From positions 10,675 through 74,674 of the forward strand of contig NZ_QDKO01000040.1 of NCBI RefSeq assembly GCF_003094615.1: a DNA stretch of 64,000 bases, written 5' to 3'. This DNA is from Caulobacter radicis. GTDB taxonomy: Bacteria; Pseudomonadota; Alphaproteobacteria; Caulobacterales; Caulobacteraceae. Below the pieces are notes generated by a model that was given only the letters and a program-made list of their open reading frames with translations, did not search any database and was not told where the DNA came from. Shown here piece after piece: positions 17,132 through 25,854 of the stretch (the stretch's first letter is position 1; each line of letters begins with the position of its first letter). The translations under genes and the position numbers were made by a program.

Positions 17132-17644
17132 TCACCCCTCCGCGATCCCGATCGCATCCCCCGGCGCGGCCTTCGCCAGCAGCGCCTCGATATCGGCCCG
17201 CGCCAGGGCCACGCAGCCCTCGGTGCCCGGATATCCGTCCCGCGCCAGGTGCAGGAAGATCGCCGAGCCCATCCCGGGAACCGGCGGATCGTCGTTGTGG
17301 GCCAGGATCCCCACCAGGTCGTAGACGCCGTCGTCGCGCCACATGCGCTCGGCGCTGGCCGGGTAGGGCAGCTTGACCGGGCGGTTGTAGTTCGGATCGC
17401 CCGGCGCGTCGCACCAGCCGTCGTCCGGGGCGATCGGCGCGGTCGGAAGGGCCGTCGCCGGACCGTCCGGATAGACGTCGGGGCGGTAGAGCACCTGGCG
17501 GATCGCCCAGGTCCCCAACGGGCTCCGATTGTCGCCCTCGCGCTTGTCCGCGGCGGCGATCACGCCGGCCTTGCCCAGGGCGCAGCGCACGACGCGGCCG
17601 TCGCCAAGGTCGATGGTTCCATCTGAATGCGCCTGGAAGATCAT
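17132..17644 (-). CDS. L,D-transpeptidase family (YkuD domain) protein
   Basis: A 170-residue YkuD-fold protein. The substrate-side histidine (LAHNDD), a second histidine (IFLHLARDGYPGTEGCVAL) and the catalytic cysteine in TEGCVAL are visible. Such enzymes form 3-3 peptidoglycan crosslinks or attach proteins to peptidoglycan. No signal peptide is apparent from the ATG at 17644 (MIFQAHSDGTIDLG), which is unusual for a periplasmic enzyme; this group of short YkuD proteins often lacks one. Divergent from cenR, with 66 bp between the starts. Confidence 0.88.
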   Translation of the reverse strand: MIFQAHSDGTIDLGDGRVVRCALGKAGVIAAADKREGDNRSPLGTWAIRQVLYRPDVYPDGPATALPTAPIAPDDGWCDAPGDPNYNRPVKLPYPASAERMWRDDGVYDLVGILAHNDDPPVPGMGSAIFLHLARDGYPGTEGCVALARADIEALLAKAAPGDAIGIAEG

Positions 17645-17710
17645 CGCAAACCCCGCTCCCGCAAGCCGCGCCCCTTGGCGCCGGGCCTCGTAGCGGTCAT
17701 GTTCCGCCTC

Positions 17711-18397
17711 ATGGCGCAACGCAAGACCCTGCTTCTCATCGACGACGACGACGACCTGCGCGGCGCCCTGGCCGAACAGCTCGCCCTGCACGAGGAATTC
17801 GCCGTGGCCGAGTGCCCGACCGCCGGCGAAGGCGTGCGGCAGGCCCGCGAGATCAAGCCGGACCTGATCCTGCTCGACGTCGACCTGCCCGACATGGACG
17901 GCCGCGAGGCCTGCCGGCTGATGCGCAAGAACGGCGTCACCGCGCCTGTGATCATGCTCACCGCCGCCGCCAGCGACAGCGACACCATCCTGGGCCTGGA
18001 ATCCGGCGCCAACGACTACGTCACCAAGCCCTTCCGCTTCGGCGTGCTCCTGGCCCGCATCCGCGCCCAGCTGCGCAGCTACGAGGCCTCGGAAGACGCG
18101 CTGTTCCGCATCGGTCCGTACGAATTCCGCCCCTCGGCCAAACTGCTGGTCGACGACAAGCAGAAGAAGGTGCGGCTGACCGAGAAGGAAACCAACATCC
18201 TGAAGTACCTCTACCGCGCCGGCTCCAAGCCGGTGTCGCGCGAGGAGCTGCTGACCGAGGTCTGGGGCTACAACGCCGGCGTGACCACCCACACGCTGGA
18301 GACCCACGTCTATCGCCTGCGCCAGAAGATCGAGCCCGATCCGGCCACGGCGCGGATCCTGATCACCGAGGCGGGCGGCTACCGGCTTCAGCCTTAG
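17711..18397 (+). CDS. cenR: Cell envelope response regulator CenR (OmpR type)
   Basis: DNA-binding response regulator of 228 residues. The receiver domain has the acidic cluster DDDDD (11-15), phospho-acceptor D56 (LLDVD), T84 and K107 (VTKPF). The C-terminal winged helix has VRLTEKETNILKYLYRAGSKPVSREELLTEVWGYN and THTLETHVYRLRQKIE. The near-exact agreement with what I recall of Caulobacter CenR, the essential partner of kinase CenK in envelope integrity, supports the name. An ATG at 17699 is an alternative start. Neighbours are envelope genes (L,D-transpeptidase, mltA). Confidence 0.88.
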   Translation: MAQRKTLLLIDDDDDLRGALAEQLALHEEFAVAECPTAGEGVRQAREIKPDLILLDVDLPDMDGREACRLMRKNGVTAPVIMLTAAASDSDTILGLESGANDYVTKPFRFGVLLARIRAQLRSYEASEDALFRIGPYEFRPSAKLLVDDKQKKVRLTEKETNILKYLYRAGSKPVSREELLTEVWGYNAGVTTHTLETHVYRLRQKIEPDPATARILITEAGGYRLQP

Positions 18398-18408
18398 GGC
18401 CTGAGCGT

Positions 18409-18503
18409 GGCCCTCGTCCTTCGACACGCTCAGGATGAGGACCATGGTTGGCTCAGCAGGTCAGTAGAAACCTCACCCTGAGCGTGTCGAAGGGCGGGGT
18501 TTT
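18409..18503. repeat. Dispersed palindromic repeat, family A copy 1
   Basis: Two inverted arms, one containing CGTCCTTCGACACGCTCAGG and the other CTCACCCTGAGCGTGTCGAA, separated by about 40 bp. It lies downstream of cenR. The same arms recur at 29372-29469 and 33664-33758. Confidence 0.8.
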
Positions 18504-18538
18504 CGCCGGGCGCGAAAAGGCCAGGAGGCGCAAAAAGA

Positions 18539-18568
18539 AAGGCCCGGAGCATCGCTGCTCCGGGCCTT
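18539..18568. terminator. Bidirectional terminator between cenR and secB
   Basis: Perfect 13-bp stem (AAGGCCCGGAGCA / TGCTCCGGGCCTT) with a TCGC loop, flanked by an A-run on the left and TTCTCC on the right, between convergent genes. Confidence 0.85.
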
Positions 18569-18596
18569 CTCCGCTTTCGGGGTCGTCAGCCTGAAA

Positions 18597-19091
18597 TCAG
18601 GCGTTGCCGACCTGGCCGGCGTCGGCCTGGGCCTTGCGCGCGGCGTAGACGCCGCCGAAGTCGATCGGGTCGATCAGGAAGGGCGGGAAGCCGCCTTCGC
18701 TGGTGACGTCGGCGATCAGGCGACGGGCGAACGGGAACAGGAAGCGCGGGCACTCGATCAGCAGGACCTGCTCGAGGGCTTCTTCCGGCACGCCGGCGAT
18801 CTGGAACAGGCCGCCGTAGACGACTTCGACGTGGAACACCGCCTGGCCGTCGCGCTCGGCGCGGGCCGACAGCTTCAGGTCGACTTCGAACAGGCCGTCG
18901 GCGCGGCCGCGGGCGTTCATCTCGACGCCCATGTCGATGGCCGGCTGGGTGGCCGAGGCGCGGAGCGAGTCCGGCGCGAGCGGGTTTTCGAACGAGAGAT
19001 CGCGAACGAACTGGGCGACGATGCGGATGCCGGCGGCGGCCGCTTCGTTGTCGTCCTGGGCGGCGGGCGGAGCGCCGTTGGTATCGGTCAT
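18597..19091 (-). CDS. secB: Protein-export chaperone SecB
   Basis: Cytosolic tetrameric chaperone that keeps preproteins unfolded and hands them to SecA. The 164-residue protein shows the SecB pattern: IVAQFVRDLSFENPLAP near residue 24, FEVDLKLSARAERDGQAVFHVEVVYGGLFQI, then LLIECPRFLFPFARRLIADVTSEGGFPPFLIDPIDF. The ATG at 19091 (MTDTNGAPP) matches other Caulobacter SecB proteins; an ATG at 19106 would add five residues. Divergent from the Tim44-like gene. Confidence 0.96.
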   Translation of the reverse strand: MTDTNGAPPAAQDDNEAAAAGIRIVAQFVRDLSFENPLAPDSLRASATQPAIDMGVEMNARGRADGLFEVDLKLSARAERDGQAVFHVEVVYGGLFQIAGVPEEALEQVLLIECPRFLFPFARRLIADVTSEGGFPPFLIDPIDFGGVYAARKAQADAGQVGNA

Positions 19092-19256
19092 GAAGGGTTT
19101 TTCCATACTCGGCGCGGCATATCGGCCGTTAGGCGTGAGCGGCGCTGCTAACATGCGGGAGAACGCCGTGCAACGTCAGGCGCCTGACGCGGGCGGTCGC
19201 TTGGCCTATATAGGAAGGCTGTCGTCTCAATCGACGGCCCCGATGCGGAACTTGTC

Positions 19257-19859
19257 GTGCTTGAACTGATCGTCTTCGCGGTGCTCGCCGCCGTCGTCCT
19301 CTACCAACTCTACGCCACGCTCGGTCGCCGAGTGGGGCGTCAGCCAGAGGACACGCCCGCTCCCGTGGCCGCGCCGGCCGCAGGCCGCCCGGCCGACAGC
19401 GCCGAGACGGCGATCCCTGTCAACGCCACCGGCCTGGCCGCCCTGCGCGCGCGCCAGCCCGACTTCGACCCCGCCCGCTTCCTCTCGGGCGCCCGTTACG
19501 CCTACGAGATGATCCTCAAGGCCTTCGCCGCCGGCGACCGCGAGACGCTGAAGCCGCTGCTGGCCGCCGACGTGATGGCCAATTTCGAAGGCGCCATGGC
19601 CGCCCGCGAGGCGGAAGGGCGCACCGAGAGCGTCGAGCTGCTGGCCCAGCCGCGCACCGACCTCGACAGCGCCGAAGTGCAGGGCGACACCGCCCGCGCC
19701 GTGGTGCGGATCCTGGCCGAAGTGCGCACCCGCTCGACCAGCGCCGCCGGCGAGGCGGTCGACGACCGCCGTACGGCCGACCTGTGGACCTTCGAGCGCG
19801 ACCTCAAGAGCCGCGACCCCAACTGGACCCTGGTGCGCGTCGCGGTCGCCGAAGCCTGA
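19257..19859 (+). CDS. Tim44/TimA family adaptor-like protein
   Basis: A 200-residue protein with one N-terminal membrane anchor (LIVFAVLAAVVLYQLYATLG, about residues 4-23), a Pro/Ala-rich linker and a Tim44-like domain (FDPARFLSGARYAYEMILKAFAAGDRETLKPLLAADVMANFEGAMAAREAEGRT and later WTFERD...NWTLVRV). Bacterial members are inner-membrane proteins of poorly known role, related to the matrix-side adaptor of the mitochondrial import motor. GTG start. The stop overlaps the mltA start (TGATG), so the two are translationally coupled; secB lies divergently. Confidence 0.88.
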   Translation: MLELIVFAVLAAVVLYQLYATLGRRVGRQPEDTPAPVAAPAAGRPADSAETAIPVNATGLAALRARQPDFDPARFLSGARYAYEMILKAFAAGDRETLKPLLAADVMANFEGAMAAREAEGRTESVELLAQPRTDLDSAEVQGDTARAVVRILAEVRTRSTSAAGEAVDDRRTADLWTFERDLKSRDPNWTLVRVAVAEA

Positions 19860-21019
19860 TGCTGCGTTCCGTCCTGACGCTCGCGGCGGCCGCCCTGGTG
19901 CTGGCCGCCTGTACGACGACCGCGCCGCCGCCTCCGGTCGCCCCGACGCCCCAGGTCCCGACCCCGACGACGCCGCAGCCTTCGCAACCGACCCAGCCCG
20001 CGACGCCGTCGCCAGCCGCCTTCTCGGCGCTGCAAGGCTGGAACGAAGAAGACCACGCCGCCGCCCTGCAGGCCTTCCGCGAGACCTGCGGCGTCGCCAA
20101 GGATCCGGCCACGGCCGAGGTCTGCCGCCGGGCCAAGGCCGCCGGTCCGGTCGACGACGCCCGCGCCCGCCAGTTCCTGGAAGCCAATTTCCGTCCCGAG
20201 GCCGTCGGCGGCCAGGGCCTGCTGACCGCCTATTTCGCCCCCGAGTACGAAGCTCGCATGTCGCGCTCGGCCGAGTTCAGCGCCCCGATGCGCGGCCGGC
20301 CGGCGGATCTGGCCATGCTCGACCTCGGCGCCTTCGACCCGAGCCTGAAGGGCAAGACCGTGGTCGGCCGCGTCGCCGGCGGGACCTTCGTGCCCTATGA
20401 CGATCGCGCCGTCATCGAGGCCTCGCCGCTGGACCGGCCGCTGGCCTGGATGCGGCCCGAGGACCTGTTCTTCCTCCAGATCCAAGGCTCTGGCGTCCTG
20501 ACCCTGTCCGACGGCCGCCGCGTGCGCGCCGCCTTCGCCGCCCACAACGGCAAGACCTTCGTCGGCATCGCCACGGCCATGCGCGACCAGGGCCTGCTGG
20601 CCGACGGCAATACCTCTGGCGAGGCGATCCGCGGCTGGCTGGCGGCCAATCGCGGCCCCAGGGCCGATGCGATCATGCAGCTGAACCCGCGCTACGTGTT
20701 CTTCCAGACCCTGCCCGACGACGGCCGCCAGGCCACGGGCGCGGCCAACGTGCCGCTGCCGGCCGGCCGCGCCATCGCCGTCGATCCCAGCCAGCACGCA
20801 ATGGGCGGCCTCTACTGGATCGACGCCAGCGCCCCGAAGCTGGCCGGCGCCTTCCCGACCTATCGCCGCGCCGTCGTGGCGCTCGACACCGGCGGGGCGA
20901 TCAAGGGCCAGGTGCGCGCCGATCTCTACATGGGCGCCGGCCAGGCGGCCGGGACCGAGGCCGGCCGCGTACGCCACGACCTGCGCCTGTGGCGACTGGT
21001 CCCCCAGGTTCAACAATAA
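19859..21019 (+). CDS. mltA: Membrane-bound lytic murein transglycosylase A
   Basis: Cleaves peptidoglycan glycan strands to form 1,6-anhydro-muropeptides at the outer membrane. The 386-residue lipoprotein has the signal MLRSVLTLAAAALVLAAC (lipobox LAAC), a Pro/Thr-rich linker, the MltA domain (GLLTAYFAPEYEARM, LFFLQIQGSGVLTLSDG) and a C-terminal 3D domain (AIAVDPSQHAMGGLYWID, DTGGAIKGQVRADLYMGAG) with its three conserved aspartates. It overlaps the Tim44-like gene by one base and is followed four bases later by the Smr gene. Confidence 0.94.
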   Translation: MLRSVLTLAAAALVLAACTTTAPPPPVAPTPQVPTPTTPQPSQPTQPATPSPAAFSALQGWNEEDHAAALQAFRETCGVAKDPATAEVCRRAKAAGPVDDARARQFLEANFRPEAVGGQGLLTAYFAPEYEARMSRSAEFSAPMRGRPADLAMLDLGAFDPSLKGKTVVGRVAGGTFVPYDDRAVIEASPLDRPLAWMRPEDLFFLQIQGSGVLTLSDGRRVRAAFAAHNGKTFVGIATAMRDQGLLADGNTSGEAIRGWLAANRGPRADAIMQLNPRYVFFQTLPDDGRQATGAANVPLPAGRAIAVDPSQHAMGGLYWIDASAPKLAGAFPTYRRAVVALDTGGAIKGQVRADLYMGAGQAAGTEAGRVRHDLRLWRLVPQVQQ

Positions 21020-21023
21020 TCCG

Positions 21024-21599
21024 ATGAGCAAGCGGCGGCCGCCGGACGACGAGGGCCAGCGCCTGTGGCGGCTGGTGGCCTCCACGGTGACGGGCCGGGC
21101 GCCCGAAAAGGCGCTGAAGATGCGCGACAAGGCCCGGATCCGACCCGGCAAGGCCGAACTCATGGCCCATGCCGCCGACGTCGAGCCGCCCACGCACCTG
21201 GCCTCGGTGGCGCCGCTGCGCATCGATCCCGCCGACATCCCGGCCCTGAAGCCCAAGCCCGCGCCCAAGCCGCCGCCCGAGGGCATCGAGCCCAACCGCC
21301 GCCGCCGCATCGCCAAGGCCCACGACCCGATCGGCGCGCGGCTCGACATGCACGGCCTCGACCAGGACCAGGCCCGCGCCACGCTGGAGCGGTTCATCCG
21401 CCGCGCCTTCGACGACGGTCACCGGGCGGTGCTGGTGATCACCGGCAAGGGCAAGGTCGGCCACGGCGTCCTGCGCCAGCGCACGCCCGAATGGCTGGCC
21501 GATCCGGCCCTGCGCGAGATGATCGCCGGGGTTTCACAGGCGGATCAGCGGCACGGCGGCGAAGGGGCGCTCTACGTGGCGCTGAAGCGGAAGGGGTAG
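21024..21599 (+). CDS. Smr domain protein
   Basis: A 191-residue basic protein. A disordered, lysine/proline-rich N-terminal half precedes a C-terminal Smr domain with the motifs RLDMHGLDQDQARATLERFI and ITGKGKVGHGVLRQRTPEWL. Smr domains are MutS2-type nucleases or nucleic-acid binders; stand-alone members are uncharacterised. Cotranscribed with mltA by position, a pairing that recurs in alphaproteobacteria. Converges on hisE. Confidence 0.88.
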   Translation: MSKRRPPDDEGQRLWRLVASTVTGRAPEKALKMRDKARIRPGKAELMAHAADVEPPTHLASVAPLRIDPADIPALKPKPAPKPPPEGIEPNRRRRIAKAHDPIGARLDMHGLDQDQARATLERFIRRAFDDGHRAVLVITGKGKVGHGVLRQRTPEWLADPALREMIAGVSQADQRHGGEGALYVALKRKG

Positions 21600-21641
21600 G
21601 GCAGAGCGGGCATGCTCCCTCTTATGGGAGAGGGGTCAGGA

Positions 21642-21965
21642 TCAGCCGCCTCGCGACGCCTTTTCCGCGTGCCCGGACGTTCCCTCGCGGGCTTCCAGCT
21701 TTTCGGCCACGGCGTCGAGCGAGACACCCGAAGCAGCCATCAACGCCAGCCAGTGGTAGAGCAGGTCGGCGCTCTCGGCCGCCAGCGCTTCAGGCCCCTG
21801 CGCCACGGCGGCGATCACCGTCTCGACGGCTTCCTCGCCCAGCTTCTTGGCGGCCAGGGCCGGATCGTTCAGCAGCTTGGCGGTGTAGGACGCGGTCGGA
21901 TCGCCGCCCTTGCGGCTCTCGACCGTGGCGGCCAGGCGCTGCAGGACCTCGAACAGGCGGCTCAT
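21642..21965 (-). CDS. hisE: Phosphoribosyl-ATP pyrophosphatase
   Basis: Second step of histidine synthesis, hydrolysing phosphoribosyl-ATP to phosphoribosyl-AMP. The 107-residue protein has the helical core SYTAKLLNDPALAAKKLGEEAVETVIAAV and ESADLLYHWLALMAASGVSL with the metal-binding glutamates and aspartate of the family. The ATG overlaps the hisF stop (ATGA). Last gene of the his cluster; hisI is not in the window. Confidence 0.95.
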   Translation of the reverse strand: MSRLFEVLQRLAATVESRKGGDPTASYTAKLLNDPALAAKKLGEEAVETVIAAVAQGPEALAAESADLLYHWLALMAASGVSLDAVAEKLEAREGTSGHAEKASRGG

Positions 21966-22744
21966 GCGACGGCCTTCACGGGATCCAGGCGCACCGGCAC
22001 TCCGGCGGCGGCCATGGCCTGCTTGGCTTCGCCGATCGAGATCTCGCCGAAGTGGAAGATCGAGGCGGCCAGCACGGCGGCGGCGTGGCCGTCGCGGGCG
22101 GCTTCGACCAGGTGTTCGGTCTTGCCCGCGCCGCCCGAGGCGATCACCGGCACGTTGACCGCGCCCGTCACCGCCTGGAGGAGGGGGATGTCGTAGCCGA
22201 TCTTGGCGCCGTCGCGGTCCATCGAGGTCAGCAGGATCTCGCCCGCGCCGCGCTCGACCACCTTGGCGGCCCAGTCGACGACGTCCAGGCCGGTGTCCTT
22301 GCGGCCGCCATAGGTCCAGACGTTCCAGCCCGAGCCGTCGGGGCGGGCCTTGGCGTCGATGGCCACCACCACGCACTGGGCTCCGAAGGCGTCGGCGCCG
22401 GCGGCGATCAGGTCGGGGTTCTCGACGGCGGCGGTGTTGGTCGAGACCTTGTCGGCGCCGGCCAGCAGCAGGCGGCGCATGTCGGACACCTGGCGCACGC
22501 CGCCGCCCACCGAGACGGGCATGAAGCAGACCTCGGCGGTGCGCGAGATCACGTCCAGGATCAGGCCGCGGCCCTCGCTGGAGGCGGTGATGTCGAGGAA
22601 CATCAGCTCGTCGGCGCCGGCCGCGTCGTAGGCGGCGGCCTGTTCGACCGGATCACCGGCGTCGCGCAAGTCGACGAAGTTGACGCCCTTGACGACCCGG
22701 CCGTCCTTGACGTCGAGGCAAGGGATGATCCGGGTCTTCAGCAT
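21962..22744 (-). CDS. hisF: Imidazole glycerol phosphate synthase subunit HisF
   Basis: Cyclase subunit that uses ammonia from HisH to make imidazole-glycerol phosphate and AICAR. The 260-residue (beta/alpha)8 barrel has catalytic D11 (IIPCLDVKDGRVVKG), VSVGGGVR and the phosphate loops VIASGGAG. It overlaps hisE downstream, and its start abuts the hisA stop. Confidence 0.97.
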   Translation of the reverse strand: MLKTRIIPCLDVKDGRVVKGVNFVDLRDAGDPVEQAAAYDAAGADELMFLDITASSEGRGLILDVISRTAEVCFMPVSVGGGVRQVSDMRRLLLAGADKVSTNTAAVENPDLIAAGADAFGAQCVVVAIDAKARPDGSGWNVWTYGGRKDTGLDVVDWAAKVVERGAGEILLTSMDRDGAKIGYDIPLLQAVTGAVNVPVIASGGAGKTEHLVEAARDGHAAAVLAASIFHFGEISIGEAKQAMAAAGVPVRLDPVKAVA

Positions 22745-23469
22745 CAGGCGGCCGCCGCGACCAGCGCTTCGGCCGGCTTGATGGTGCCGGCGTAGAGCGA
22801 GCGGCCCAGGATCGCGCCGGCGATCTCGACGCCCTTGCGCGCCTTGAGGCGCTCGATGTCGGCGACTGCCGCCACGCCGCCCGAGGCGATGACCGGGATC
22901 GAGACGGCGTCGGCCAGCTCGCCCACGCCCTCGACATTGACGCCGGTCAGGGCGCCGTCACGGCTGATGTCGGTGACGATCAGGGCGGCCACGCCCACGT
23001 CCTCGAAGCGCTTGCCCAGGGTGATGGCGTCGATGTCCGACAGGCCGGTCCAGCCGTCGATGGCGACCTTGCCGTCACGCACGTCGACGGCGACGGCGAT
23101 CTGCTCGGGCCACAGGCGGGCGGCCTTGCGGACCAGATCCGGGTCGTGGACGGCCACGGTGCCGAGGATGACGCGCGACACGCCGGCCTCGATCCAGGCC
23201 TCGATGCCTTCGAGCGTGCGGATGCCGCCGCCCAGCTGCACCGGGATGGAGATCGACTCCAGGATCGACTGCACGGCGGCGGTGTTGACCGACTTGCCCT
23301 CGATGGCGCCGTTCAGGTCAACGACGTGCAGCCACGAGAAGCCGTCCTTGACGAACCGCTGGGCCTGGTCGGCCGGGCTGTTGTTGAAGACCGTGGCCTT
23401 GTCCATGTCGCCGTGCAGCAGGCGCACGCACTGGCCGTCCTTCAGGTCGATGGCGGGATAGAGGATCAT
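22744..23469 (-). CDS. hisA: ProFAR isomerase (1-(5-phosphoribosyl)-5-[(5-phosphoribosylamino)methylideneamino]imidazole-4-carboxamide isomerase)
   Basis: Isomerises ProFAR to PRFAR, the substrate of HisF. The 241-residue barrel has catalytic D8 (MILYPAIDLKDGQCVRL), PVQLGGGIR, RVILGTVAV and VIASGGVA. The ATG at 23469 overlaps the hisH stop (ATGA); an ATG three codons earlier is possible but less typical for the family. Confidence 0.97.
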   Translation of the reverse strand: MILYPAIDLKDGQCVRLLHGDMDKATVFNNSPADQAQRFVKDGFSWLHVVDLNGAIEGKSVNTAAVQSILESISIPVQLGGGIRTLEGIEAWIEAGVSRVILGTVAVHDPDLVRKAARLWPEQIAVAVDVRDGKVAIDGWTGLSDIDAITLGKRFEDVGVAALIVTDISRDGALTGVNVEGVGELADAVSIPVIASGGVAAVADIERLKARKGVEIAGAILGRSLYAGTIKPAEALVAAAA

Positions 23470-24107
23470 GGGCGCCATTCCAGGAAGTTGGCGAGCAGGG
23501 AAAGCCCCGCGGCTTGTGATTTTTCGGGGTGGAATTGTACGCCCGCGACATTCCCCTTGGCCACCGCCGCGACGAACGCGCCGCCGTGGTCGCTGATCGC
23601 CACGACATCGGCCGGGTCGGCCGCGTCGAGCGCGAAGGAATTGGCGTAGTACATGTGGGCGCCGTCCTCGATGCCCTCAAACAGGGCGTGAGCGCGCGAA
23701 AACGCGATCGCGTTCCAGCCCATGTGCGGGATGGTCAGCGACGGGTCGGACGGCTGAAGCTTCTTCACCTGGCCGCCGATCCAGTCGAGGCCCGGCGTAA
23801 CGCCGAACTCGAGGCCTTCGGTGGCCAGCAGCTGGTGGCCGACGCAGATGCCCATGAACGGCGCGCCGCGCTGGTGCACGGCCTCGTTCATGGCCTCATA
23901 GACGCCCGAGGCGTCCAGGCCCGCGCGGCAGGAGGCGAAGGCGCCGACGCCGGGCAGGAACACCCGGTCGGCCTTGGCCACGACGGCGGGATCGGCGGTG
24001 ACGACGATGTCGACGGCGACGCCGCGACGGCGGGCGGCCTCGTTGAGGGCCTTTTCCGCCGATCGCAGGTTGCCCGACCCGTAGTCGATCAGGGCGAGGG
24101 TCTGCAT
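23466..24107 (-). CDS. hisH: Imidazole glycerol phosphate synthase subunit HisH
   Basis: Glutaminase subunit feeding ammonia to HisF, 213 residues. The class I amidotransferase triad is seen: cysteine in GICVGHQLL, and the histidine and glutamate in VQFHPEKSQAAG. The oxyanion strand is VFLPGVGAF. The nucleophile motif reads GHQ instead of the more usual GMQ. Ten bases separate it from hisB. Confidence 0.96.
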   Translation of the reverse strand: MQTLALIDYGSGNLRSAEKALNEAARRRGVAVDIVVTADPAVVAKADRVFLPGVGAFASCRAGLDASGVYEAMNEAVHQRGAPFMGICVGHQLLATEGLEFGVTPGLDWIGGQVKKLQPSDPSLTIPHMGWNAIAFSRAHALFEGIEDGAHMYYANSFALDAADPADVVAISDHGGAFVAAVAKGNVAGVQFHPEKSQAAGLSLLANFLEWRP

Positions 24108-24117
24108 GGTATGAGCC

Positions 24118-24708
24118 TTACAGCACGCCCTTGGTCGACGGCGCCTGGCCGCCGGTCTTCGGGTCGAACTCCACCGCCTGGCGCAGGGCGCGGGCCAGGG
24201 CCTTGAAGCCGCTTTCCGCCACGTGGTGGGTGTTGTCGCCGTAGAGCGTCTCGAGATGAATGCACGCGCCGCAGTTCATGGCGAAGGCGTGGTGGAACTC
24301 CTTGAAGAGCTCGGTGTCCATCTCGCCGACCTTGGGGCGCTTGAACTCGACCTTCCAGATCAGATAGGCGCGGTTGGACAGATCGATGGCGCAGCGCGTC
24401 AGGGTCTCGTCCATCGGGATGTAGGCGTGGCCGAAGCGCCGGATGCCCTTGAAGCCATCCAGCGCCTTGTTGATCGCCTGACCCAGCACGATGCCGGTGT
24501 CTTCCACCGTGTGGTGCATGTCGATGTGCAGGTCGCCCTTGGTCTCGATCTTCAGATCGAAGCCGCCGTGGCGCGCGAAGCTCTCCAGCATATGGTCGTA
24601 GAAACCAATGCCGGTGGAGATCGTCGAGGCGCCGGTCCCGTCGAGATCGATCCAGACCCGGATCTGGGTCTCTTTCGTCTCGCGGACCACTTCAGCGGTG
24701 CGGGCCAT
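24118..24708 (-). CDS. hisB: Imidazoleglycerol-phosphate dehydratase
   Basis: Removes water from imidazole-glycerol phosphate to give imidazole-acetol phosphate. The 196-residue, monofunctional type (no phosphatase domain) has the manganese-binding motifs FYDHMLESFARHGGFDL, DMHHTVEDTGIVLG and the mirrored HHAFAMN / DNTHHVAESGFKALARAL. First gene of hisBHAFE as arranged here. Confidence 0.97.
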   Translation of the reverse strand: MARTAEVVRETKETQIRVWIDLDGTGASTISTGIGFYDHMLESFARHGGFDLKIETKGDLHIDMHHTVEDTGIVLGQAINKALDGFKGIRRFGHAYIPMDETLTRCAIDLSNRAYLIWKVEFKRPKVGEMDTELFKEFHHAFAMNCGACIHLETLYGDNTHHVAESGFKALARALRQAVEFDPKTGGQAPSTKGVL

Positions 24709-24744
24709 GCTTCGTCCTTGAAGGTCCGGTCGGGACCAGGGGTG

Positions 24745-25734
24745 TTAGAGTCCGTTCTGGGCGGCCAGGTCGCGCAGCTTGACCTGCGGACGCGGACCGT
24801 AGTGGGCGATGACCTCGGCGGCGGCCAGCGAGCCCAGCTTGCCGCAGTCGGCCAGCGAGCGCCCCTGGGAGAGGCCGTAGAGGAAACCTGCGGCGTATTG
24901 GTCGCCCGCGCCCGTCGTGTCCACGACTTTTTCCACGGGGAAGGCCGAGATTTCGTGGAAGTGCTCGCCGGAGGCGACCACCGAACCCTTTTCGCTCCGG
25001 GTGACGGCGGCGATCTCGACGCGCTTGGCCAGTTCCTTCACGGCGGCGTCGAAGTCGTCGGTCTGGAACAGGGCGCACACTTCCGAAGCGTTGGCGAAGA
25101 CGACGTCGCACTGGGTCTCGACGAAGCCCAGCAGGGCTTCGCGGTGACGATCGACGACGAAGCTGTCGCTCAGGGTGATGGCGATCTTGCGCCCGGCGCC
25201 GTGCGACAGGGCGGCGGCCTTGGCGAAGGCGCGGCGGGCTTCCAGCGGATCGAACAGGTAGCCTTCGAGATAGGCGTACTGCGCGCCCTCGATGATGGCC
25301 TGGTCGACGTCGGCGGCGGTCAGCTCGACGCAGGCGCCCAGATAGGTCGACATGGTGCGCTGGGCGTCCGGCGTCACGTTGATCAGGCACTGGGCCGTGG
25401 CCGGGCCCTCGGCCAGCGGCGGGGTGGTGAAGACGCCGCCGATGGCGCGCATGTCGTGGGTGAACACCCGGCCCAGCTGGTCGTCGGCGACCTTGCCGAT
25501 GAAGGCGGCCTTGCCGCCGAAGCTGGCCACGCCCGCCAGGGTGTTGGCCGCGCTGCCGCCCGAGGCCTCGATGCCGGCGGCCATGGCGTCGTAGAGGCTG
25601 GCGGCGCGCGTCGTATCGATCAGCGCCATCGAGCCCTTCACCAGCCCTTGGGCGTCCAGGAAGGCGTCGTCGCACTGGGCGATCACGTCGACGATGGCGT
25701 TGCCGATGGCGGCGACGTCGTAGAGGGCGGTCAT
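24745..25734 (-). CDS. PfkB-family sugar/adenosine kinase
   Basis: A 329-residue ribokinase-fold enzyme. The GGSAANTLAGVASFGGKAAFIGKVADD motif lies near residue 58, and the C-terminal ATP/anion-hole signature DTTGAGDQYAAGFLYGLSQG contains the catalytic aspartate. The overall pattern fits the adenosine kinase group common in alphaproteobacteria, so adenosine to AMP is the likely reaction, but another nucleoside or sugar cannot be excluded. It ends 36 bp from the hisB start on the same strand; divergent from the ATP-grasp gene. Confidence 0.88.
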   Translation of the reverse strand: MTALYDVAAIGNAIVDVIAQCDDAFLDAQGLVKGSMALIDTTRAASLYDAMAAGIEASGGSAANTLAGVASFGGKAAFIGKVADDQLGRVFTHDMRAIGGVFTTPPLAEGPATAQCLINVTPDAQRTMSTYLGACVELTAADVDQAIIEGAQYAYLEGYLFDPLEARRAFAKAAALSHGAGRKIAITLSDSFVVDRHREALLGFVETQCDVVFANASEVCALFQTDDFDAAVKELAKRVEIAAVTRSEKGSVVASGEHFHEISAFPVEKVVDTTGAGDQYAAGFLYGLSQGRSLADCGKLGSLAAAEVIAHYGPRPQVKLRDLAAQNGL

Positions 25735-25854
25735 GTCTGCTCTGTTCCGGGAAGATTGACCGACCGCAAGTAAAGGAAGGGGAGGGCCCTGGCAACGTAG
25801 GCTTGGGCAACGCAGGCCTTGCCCCGCGCCCTGCGGCTTTCTAACCCTTGGCGC

